Shown: positions 14,196 to 18,985 of the stretch, piece after piece
How the letters are laid out: each line of letters starts with the position of its first letter
Position numbering within the stretch: the stretch's first letter is position 1
Assembly: GCA_964630705.1 (NCBI GenBank)
Contig: CAZVZH010000073.1
Coordinates: forward strand, 1-18,985
Origin: M3007 sp964630705
Lineage (GTDB): Bacteria > Bacteroidota > Bacteroidia > Chitinophagales > Saprospiraceae
Length of the DNA: 18,985 nucleotides
Reading direction: 5' to 3'
The notes under the pieces: model-generated
Told to the model about the DNA's origin: nothing
Databases searched by the model: none
Seen by the model: only the letters and a program-made list of their open reading frames with translations
Made by a program: the position numbers and the translations under genes

Positions 14196-15988
14196 TAAAC
14201 AAACACTATTCGCAGGTTTTCAGGCGTCTGCGCCTGTGGTGCTGGCTGGCTGGACTGGCTTGGCCCTCCTTTTTACCGGCGCAAGCGGGTTTTGAAGAGC
14301 GGCTCACTTTTAAGGAAATTCAAGACCTGATCACCAACGGCATTGCCCAACGCGACCCACGGCAGCAGGGCCTGGGTTGGTACAAATGGGCTATTTACCG
14401 TGAAAACGAAATTGAAAATCGCGACTCCGCCTTTCAATACCTGGTGCGCAGCGCCGACCTGTTTCTGAAGGGCCTCGACACTGCAGCTTACCACCGCGTG
14501 CGTTCCGAATTGGCCACCCGTTTGCCCGACCGCGGCAAAGCCGACGAAGCGCTGCGCATTCAGGAAGACGCGCTCGATTATTTTCGAAAAACAAAAAATC
14601 AGCGCCTCGAAACCCTTGTGCTCGCCCATATGGCCCGCGTATATCAAATGATGGGCGATACAGCCCGCGCAACGGTGCTCAAAAAAGAATTTCGCGCTAA
14701 AGGATTGTTGCTCAAAGACACCCTGTTGTTGATCAATGTGTTCATAGACGATGTGATGCGCCTGCAAAGCGAACGAAATTATTTTGACGCCATCTCGCTG
14801 TCGTACCGCGTCAAAGAACTCGCAGAAGCCTGCCACCGCCGCGATTTTGTCATGTGGGCCGAAAGCCAGATCGGCTATCTGTACCAACTCTCGAAAGACT
14901 ACCAGATGGCTATTCTGGTGTACAAACGCGCCGACGAATCCTTCCCCAACACATACGAACCCCAACGGCGCGACATCTACCGCCACCTCTCGGCTATTTA
15001 CACCCAACTCGACAGCCTGCCGCAGGCCCTGGAATATGCCCGGCGCTATATCGAGCTCGGCGACACCTTGCTCACCCGCGATCGCGTCGCGCTCTCCCAA
15101 CGCCTGGCTATTCAATTCGGTGAAAAAGAAAGAACCCGGGAACTGGAAATTTTAAGTAAAAAAATGGCCGACGTCGCCCTGTCCAAACGCCAGCAACGCG
15201 ACTTTTTTTTCCTCTTGCTTTTGTTTTTCGGCGCTATCATCCTGGCCCTTTTTTTTATGGTGCGCGACTACCGGCACCGTCTGTCGACCGACCGCCTGCT
15301 TGCCGAACAGAATGAAAAAATCAACCTGCAAACCATCCGACAGCTCGAGGATGCACTGCGCATTGAGTCGATGCAAAGTATGCTCGAAGGCCAGGAGACC
15401 GAACGCCGGCGGGTAGCCACCGATTTACACGATAGCCTGGGCGGCTTGTTGGCCACCGTTAAAATCCGCCTGGAAAGTCTTTCGGGAAAATTACCCGAAC
15501 TCGACGCTAACGAAGAGTTTTCAAAAGTCAAAAACCTGCTCGACGATACTATCGCCGAAACCCGCCAAATTGCCCGCAACCTCCAACCGGGCACGCTGCA
15601 CCAGTTTGGCCTGATGAAAGCCATCCGCGACCTGACCAGCCGGGTACGGGGCGACGGGGTGCCCAGCATCGATTTTCAGCACTTCGGATCGTTCACCGAT
15701 ATCGACCACACTGTCGCGCTGAATTGTTACCGTATCGTTCAGGAACTGCTGCAAAATAGCCTGAAACACGCGCAGGCCACCGAAATTCTGGTGCAGCTTA
15801 CCCGCACCGACAGCGAGTTGGCACTGCTCGTCGAAGACAACGGCTTGGGATATGACCCAGAAACGATCACCAAGGGCATGGGGACCGATAATGTGAGCCA
15901 GCGGGTGCAATTCATCAAAGGCGAAATCAGCATCCAAACCGCCAAGGGCCAAGGCACCAGTACCATGGTTACGGTACCCTTGGCCTAA
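14192..15988 (+). CDS. Sensor histidine kinase (HisKA_3 type) with periplasmic TPR sensor
   Basis: This is the partner kinase of the preceding regulator. There is no ATG near the 5' end. I chose TTG at 14192, which overlaps the regulator stop as TTGA; TTG at 14174 would add six residues. A basic n-region and hydrophobic core ending in FLPAQA form a signal peptide. The next 300 or so residues are helical TPR-like repeats, such as SQIGYLYQLSKDYQMAI and DIYRHLSAIYTQLDSLPQAL, in the periplasm. One TM helix (FFFLLLLFFGAIILALFFMV, about 338-357) leads to a coiled coil, then the HisKA_3 dimerisation helix with phospho-acceptor His413 in ATDLHDSLGG. The HATPase_c domain has an N box (QELLQNSLKHA), G1 (DNGLGYD) and G2 (GMGTDN). 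The architecture is common in Bacteroidota; the signal sensed is unknown. Confidence 0.93.
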   Translation: MINKHYSQVFRRLRLWCWLAGLAWPSFLPAQAGFEERLTFKEIQDLITNGIAQRDPRQQGLGWYKWAIYRENEIENRDSAFQYLVRSADLFLKGLDTAAYHRVRSELATRLPDRGKADEALRIQEDALDYFRKTKNQRLETLVLAHMARVYQMMGDTARATVLKKEFRAKGLLLKDTLLLINVFIDDVMRLQSERNYFDAISLSYRVKELAEACHRRDFVMWAESQIGYLYQLSKDYQMAILVYKRADESFPNTYEPQRRDIYRHLSAIYTQLDSLPQALEYARRYIELGDTLLTRDRVALSQRLAIQFGEKERTRELEILSKKMADVALSKRQQRDFFFLLLLFFGAIILALFFMVRDYRHRLSTDRLLAEQNEKINLQTIRQLEDALRIESMQSMLEGQETERRRVATDLHDSLGGLLATVKIRLESLSGKLPELDANEEFSKVKNLLDDTIAETRQIARNLQPGTLHQFGLMKAIRDLTSRVRGDGVPSIDFQHFGSFTDIDHTVALNCYRIVQELLQNSLKHAQATEILVQLTRTDSELALLVEDNGLGYDPETITKGMGTDNVSQRVQFIKGEISIQTAKGQGTSTMVTVPLA

Positions 15989-16032
15989 ACTCAGGGTTTT
16001 CCCTGAAAAAAAAACCGGTGCTTACACGGATG

Positions 16033-16061
16033 TTGCAAACAGCCCGCCCGCCTTACTTTTG
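16033..16061 (+). promoter_or_regulatory. Bacteroidota-type promoter upstream of sod
   Basis: TTG (16033-16035), an 18-bp spacer and TACTTTTG (16054-16061) fit the -33/-7 consensus well. The predicted transcription start is near 16068, about 365 nt before the sod start codon. This implies a long leader or a separate small RNA. Confidence 0.6.
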
Positions 16062-16163
16062 CACTGGGCATCACAAGAACCGCATTACATAATTCGCCCT
16101 GCCCCCCATTTTTTAAAATTCACTTTACTCCATCCATACCACTCAAAACCCGCTTCCCCCTCT

Positions 16164-16182
16164 GTCGGAATTATGTTCCGAC
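16164..16182. promoter_or_regulatory. Perfect 7-bp inverted repeat in the sod leader
   Basis: GTCGGAA (16164-16170) and TTCCGAC (16176-16182) flank a 5-bp centre, TTATG. The spacing suits a dimeric regulator operator or a small RNA hairpin. It lies about 100 bp after the predicted transcription start, so an RNA role or a roadblock operator is more likely than a classical promoter operator. No regulator is identified. Confidence 0.35.
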
Positions 16183-16308
16183 TGCCCTGAAAGCATTATT
16201 CCGCGTGGCTCCCAATGCCACTACGTTCACACCCTATGCGGCATCGCCCCTGAGCAGCACATTCTAATCTGGCGATGCAGGCGAACAAACACTATTCTTC
16301 CGTTTCAG

Positions 16309-16340
16309 GCGCCCGTTGTTCGAAGGAGAACATCGGGCGC
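16309..16340 (+). terminator. GC-rich hairpin in the sod leader (possible attenuator)
   Basis: The 13-nt arms GCGCCCGTTGTTC (16309-16321) and GAACATCGGGCGC (16328-16340) pair at 12 of 13 positions around a 6-nt loop, GAAGGA. The stretch TGATCTTTTCC follows, a weak T tract. The purine-rich loop is exposed and resembles a ribosome or antisense contact site. A terminator or attenuator role is inferred. Confidence 0.45.
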
Positions 16341-16375
16341 TGATCTTTTCCGCCTGTACTGAACTTCTTACCTTC

Positions 16376-16410
16376 GGGGCTGTTAACCCAACAAGCCCCA
16401 CTCTATTTTT
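16376..16410 (+). terminator. Second sod-leader hairpin followed by a T tract (possible attenuator)
   Basis: GGGGCTGTT (16376-16384) pairs with AAC-A-AGCCCC (16390-16399, one bulged A) around the loop AACCC. ACTCTATTTTT follows, ending 25 bp before the sod ATG. The geometry is terminator-like, although the T run begins about six bases after the stem. Its position just ahead of the gene is that of an attenuator or of the 3' end of an upstream small RNA. Confidence 0.4.
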
Positions 16411-16434
16411 CATCTCTAATTTCCAATTTCCAAT

Positions 16435-17043
16435 ATGGCTTTTACACTTCCTGACTTACCCTATGCCTCCGCGGCCCTGGAGCCGCACATTGACGCCCGA
16501 ACCATGGAAATCCACCATGGCAAACACCACGCTGCCTACGTCAACAACCTGAATGCCGCTATCCAAGGTACCGAGTTCGAAGGCAAAACCCTGGAAGAAC
16601 TCCTGGCCAATGTTTCCAAACTTTCCCCCGCTGTGCGCAACAACGGCGGCGGCCATTGGAACCACACGCTTTTCTGGGAAATCATGGCGCCCAATGCCGG
16701 CGGCGCTCCGGACGGCGCGCTCGGGGCGGCTATCGATAAAACCTTTGGCTCGTTTGACGAGTTCAAAAAACTGTTCGGCACCGCAGCCACAACCCGCTTC
16801 GGCTCCGGTTGGGCCTGGCTCTGTGTTGGCGAAGATGGCAGCCTGTTTATTACCAGCACGCCGAATCAGGACAATCCGCTGATGGACCTAGCCGAAAAGC
16901 CCGGCCAACCGATCCTCGGCCTCGATGTTTGGGAACACGCCTATTACCTGAACTACCAAAACCGCCGGCCTGATTACATCGCCTCCTGGTGGAATGTAGT
17001 CAACTGGAAAGAAGTGGCCCGTCGCTTTGCTGCAGCGAAATAA
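16435..17043 (+). CDS. sodA: Superoxide dismutase, Mn/Fe family (Mn-type residues)
   Basis: This cytoplasmic enzyme converts superoxide to oxygen and hydrogen peroxide. The 202-residue length is standard and no signal peptide is present. The four metal ligands are all visible: His27 in MEIHHGKHH, His77 in GGGHWNHTLFW, Asp164 and His168 in DVWEHAYYLNYQNRR. The outer-sphere glutamine comes from STPNQDNPLM (Gln145), with Gly rather than Gln-bearing AAQ before the second ligand, which is the Mn-type arrangement. Some Bacteroidota enzymes are cambialistic and accept iron, so metal use is not certain, and the symbol sodA is chosen on residues only. It appears monocistronic: a long structured leader precedes it and a strong terminator follows 23 bp after the stop. 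Confidence 0.97.
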   Translation: MAFTLPDLPYASAALEPHIDARTMEIHHGKHHAAYVNNLNAAIQGTEFEGKTLEELLANVSKLSPAVRNNGGGHWNHTLFWEIMAPNAGGAPDGALGAAIDKTFGSFDEFKKLFGTAATTRFGSGWAWLCVGEDGSLFITSTPNQDNPLMDLAEKPGQPILGLDVWEHAYYLNYQNRRPDYIASWWNVVNWKEVARRFAAAK

Positions 17044-17066
17044 AAGGGCGGCCGCTTAAAAAATTC

Positions 17067-17102
17067 AGCCCGGAACGCAGGTACTGCCTTCCGGGCTTTT
17101 TT
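17067..17102. terminator. Intrinsic terminator between sod and folE
   Basis: The stem AGCCCGGAA (17067-17075) pairs perfectly with TTCCGGGCT (17089-17097). An inner GCAG/CTGC helix tightens the loop, and T residues continue to 17102. On the other strand the stem is followed by GAATTTTTT, so it should also end folE transcription. Confidence 0.93.
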
Positions 17103-17128
17103 ATGCCTTCTGAAAAGAAGCAACCCGA

Positions 17129-17878
17129 CTATTCCGGCATGCGCGATGCGATAGCCAGTAAGAACTCCCGCTTGGTCGTTTCGTTCAAAAACTTGCCCGA
17201 ATACTCGGCCGTGATCGTGCTGGCGCCGTGATGCTCCACGCCACGCGCTTGCACGCACATGTGTTTGGCATCAATGTACACGGCTACGTCTTCTGTTTGC
17301 AGTACGCGTTTGAGCTCCTCGGCGATTTGTACCGTCAGGCGTTCCTGCACTTGCGGGCGCCGGGCATAATAGTCGGCGATGCGGTTGAGTTTGGAAAGCC
17401 CGATCACTTTCCCATTCGGAATGTATGCGATGTGCGCCACGCCGAAAATGGGTTGGAAATGGTGTTCGCAGGTGCTCTGAAGCGGAATATTGCGCTCGAT
17501 CACCAAGCGCCGGTACTGATATTTGTTTTCAAAAGTGGTGGCGCCAGGTTTGTTGGCCGGATTGAGTCCCCGGAAAATTTCCTGCACGTACATTTTGGCC
17601 ACCCGATTGGGCGTACCACGCAAACTGTCGTCGCTGAGATCAAGGCCGAGAATTTCCATGATTTCGGCAAAATGATCGCTGATTTGCGCTATCTTTTCGG
17701 CATCCGTCAGATCGAACGCCTCGGCGTGCAGGGGGGTGTCCGGAGAGCCGGAAACGTGTAGATCGCCCAAGTCGTCAGTATCGGGGAAGGCTGTGGCGTG
17801 ATGCCCGTTGAGAAATAACTCTGCCATGTGCGGATAGTGTTTGTCGGCGTGAAGAAAAATACTTTCAAAAAGCCTCAT
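17129..17878 (-). CDS. folE: GTP cyclohydrolase I
   Basis: GTP cyclohydrolase I (type IA) turns GTP into 7,8-dihydroneopterin triphosphate, the first step to folate and, in many bacteria, to queuosine and other pterins. The 249 residues include the zinc ligands Cys137 and His140 in STCEHHFQP (135-143) and Cys208 in HMCVQARGVEHHG (206-218). GKVIGLSKLNRIADYYARRP (156-175) and QERLTVQIA (178-186) are family-typical, as is SLRGTPNRVAKMY (85-97). The conserved core begins near residue 48 (DTPLHAEAFDLTDAEKI), so about 45 residues are an N-terminal extension of low conservation. The ATG at 17878 is used; the ATG at 17827 (residue 18) would give a 232-residue protein, closer to common Bacteroidota lengths, and may be the real start. 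It is convergent with sod. Confidence 0.97.
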   Translation of the reverse strand: MRLFESIFLHADKHYPHMAELFLNGHHATAFPDTDDLGDLHVSGSPDTPLHAEAFDLTDAEKIAQISDHFAEIMEILGLDLSDDSLRGTPNRVAKMYVQEIFRGLNPANKPGATTFENKYQYRRLVIERNIPLQSTCEHHFQPIFGVAHIAYIPNGKVIGLSKLNRIADYYARRPQVQERLTVQIAEELKRVLQTEDVAVYIDAKHMCVQARGVEHHGASTITAEYSGKFLNETTKREFLLAIASRMPE

Positions 17879-18013
17879 TCAAACGCCCCGACTAAGATAA
17901 TGTTTAAGATATAAAGCTGTTTTTTGTAAATCACCTAAACAAAACCGTCGGTGTGCCGACATTTTACCGGGATTATTCAAGGCATCCATCCATCCTTTTC
18001 AACCGATAAAAAA

Positions 18014-18985
18014 ATGAAACCGTACCTCGTCATCATCTTTTGCGCCGCCGCTGCTGTACTGCAAGCCCAGGTAATGGGCAACTATGGCGAACAAAACCAA
18101 ATGCAATACCAGAACATCGCGCCCAGCCCCCAATTCCGGGCCGTTCCAAAAAGCGCGCAGTTTTTGGCCGATAATGTGCTGGAAATTTCGATCAATGCTT
18201 TGTCCAACCAGCGAGCCGATTCCTACACTGCCATTTTCAGCGTAATGCAAGTGGGCAAAACCGCAGAAGAAACCAATGGTCTGCTCAACACCCGACTGAA
18301 CGGATTTATCGCTGCGATCAAAAACCTCGGTATTCCAGCTACCGATATCTTCGTCGACATGGTCAACTTCCTGCCGCGCTATGAATATGATATAAGCAAA
18401 AAACTATTTTCGCAAAAAACTTACACCGAAATTCCCAAGGGTTTCGAACTTCAAAAAAATGTGCACGTCCGCTACGCCAACCCCGAGTTGCTTGACGATA
18501 TCGTAACCGCCGCCGCTGCCCAGGAAATTTACGACATCGTAAAAGTGGATTATTTTGTCAACGACCCCAACAAAGTCTACCGCGAGCTCCGCCAAACCGC
18601 CTTCGCCTACCTCAACGACATTGAAGCCCGCTACCGCGACATCGGCATTCCGCTAGATTCGGCCTACCTGATGACCGCCGAAAATGCCTGGGTGGCCTAC
18701 CCCATCAACCGCTATGAAAGCTACCAGGCTTTCAGCGTACAAGCGATCGACCTTTCCGATAAATACGCCAAAATCAACCCAGCCGATAAGCCCACCAGCC
18801 GGTTTTACAACGCCATCCCAGCCAACGACTACGACATTGTGATCAACCCGGCTATCCTGGAACCGGCCGTCCAATTTTCTTACAATCTAGTCGCCCGGTA
18901 CACGCTTGCGCCTTACCAAGCGCCGGTGCGGACCGTTACGAAAAAAGAGTTCCTCTGGATGACGCCCAACGGGGAGGTAAAACCT
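18014..18985 (+). CDS. Secreted SIMPL-domain (YggE/DUF541-like) protein, partial at the window end
   Basis: The frame is open from the ATG at 18014 for 324 codons to the last base, so the C-terminus is missing. A signal peptide is present (MKPYLVIIFCAAAAVLQA, cleavage near residue 18). Residues about 55-180 look like a SIMPL domain: LEISINALSNQRADSYTAIF (56-75), GKTAEETNGLLNTRLNGFIA (81-100), LGIPATDIFVDMVNFLPRYEYD (105-126). The Gly-Ile plus Asp-Ile spacing before a PxYxY element is typical. SIMPL proteins are periplasmic or membrane-associated, often oligomeric, and their function is poorly known (YggE in E. coli is linked to oxidative stress). This protein is longer than YggE (about 240 residues), so it carries an extra C-terminal part. 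A GTCGG-TGTG-CCGAC stem (17947-17960) lies upstream; no clear TAnnTTTG promoter is seen. Confidence 0.75.
   Translation, partial: MKPYLVIIFCAAAAVLQAQVMGNYGEQNQMQYQNIAPSPQFRAVPKSAQFLADNVLEISINALSNQRADSYTAIFSVMQVGKTAEETNGLLNTRLNGFIAAIKNLGIPATDIFVDMVNFLPRYEYDISKKLFSQKTYTEIPKGFELQKNVHVRYANPELLDDIVTAAAAQEIYDIVKVDYFVNDPNKVYRELRQTAFAYLNDIEARYRDIGIPLDSAYLMTAENAWVAYPINRYESYQAFSVQAIDLSDKYAKINPADKPTSRFYNAIPANDYDIVINPAILEPAVQFSYNLVARYTLAPYQAPVRTVTKKEFLWMTPNGEVKP

Larger units (their letters stand above)
15989..16434 (+). other. 446-bp structured intergenic region / sod leader
   Basis: I find no convincing gene here; short open frames lack coding character or overlap sod out of frame. The region does hold a good promoter (16033-16061), a 7-bp palindrome (16164-16182) and two GC-rich hairpins followed by T-rich stretches (16309-16340 and 16376-16399). 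Two copies of a 7-bp unit (AATTTCC) lie just before the sod ATG. If the promoter is real, the sod transcript has a leader of about 365 nt. A stem TCAGGG-TTTT-CCCTGA (15991-16006) directly follows the kinase stop but is trailed by A rather than T. Confidence 0.6.

Noticed and set aside
15991..16014. TCAGGG-TTTT-CCCTGA stem after the kinase as an intrinsic terminator
   Set aside because: On the coding strand it is followed by A residues, not T. On the other strand the T run precedes the stem, so it fits neither direction. It could still be a processing site.
16316..16552. A 78-codon frame in the sod leader running into sod
   Set aside because: It starts with TTG inside a hairpin, overlaps sod in a different frame for over 100 bp and has no recognisable features. 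A leader peptide is not excluded but is unsupported.

Overview
The window looks like a chromosomal fragment from a member of the Bacteroidota, plausibly a GC-rich Saprospiria-type lineage; the lineage is a guess from gene style and is not proven. Three things point to the phylum. One gene encodes a type IX secretion (T9SS) C-terminal sorting domain. Several intergenic regions carry the Bacteroidota -7 promoter motif TAnnTTTG. Starts lack obvious Shine-Dalgarno sequences. A run of 100 N flanked by an exact 55-bp duplication shows that this is a draft, scaffolded assembly, probably metagenomic. I see no tRNA, rRNA, IS element, phage gene or CRISPR array.

Layout. At the left, a TMTC-like membrane protein with TPRs (50-2002, +) meets a secreted T9SS cargo protein (2094-3077, -) tail to tail, with a very long bidirectional hairpin between them. 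Next comes a minus-strand block transcribed right to left: a degenerate UbiA-like membrane protein, a lipoprotein of unknown function, pxpB, pxpC, pxpA and an atypical NRAMP-fold transporter. The pxp genes overlap by 4 bp each and should form the ATP-dependent 5-oxoprolinase operon, which recycles 5-oxoproline (pyroglutamate) to glutamate. The transporter lacks both canonical NRAMP metal-binding motifs.

A divergent promoter then leads to a 1019-residue exported protein (8686-11900, +). It joins a zinc-protease-like domain, a TolB-like beta-propeller and an Omp85/BamA-like barrel. Its reading frame is interrupted only by the artificial assembly gap. It converges on fumC (11995-13389, -), again with a long hairpin between. 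Upstream of fumC is a 9-bp tandem repeat, followed by a divergent NarL-type response regulator and an overlapping sensor kinase with a periplasmic TPR sensor.

The right end holds a 446-bp structured leader with a good promoter, an Mn-type superoxide dismutase, a textbook bidirectional terminator, folE (GTP cyclohydrolase I, -) and the start of a secreted SIMPL-domain protein that runs off the window.

Most genes are housekeeping or common Bacteroidota families. The most interesting items are the motif-less NRAMP homologue in the 5-oxoprolinase operon, the protease-propeller-barrel fusion, the poly-G tract inside the promoter of the T9SS cargo gene, and the hairpin-rich sod leader, which shares a motif with the start of the kinase gene. 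I did not find a convincing wholly new multi-gene system.
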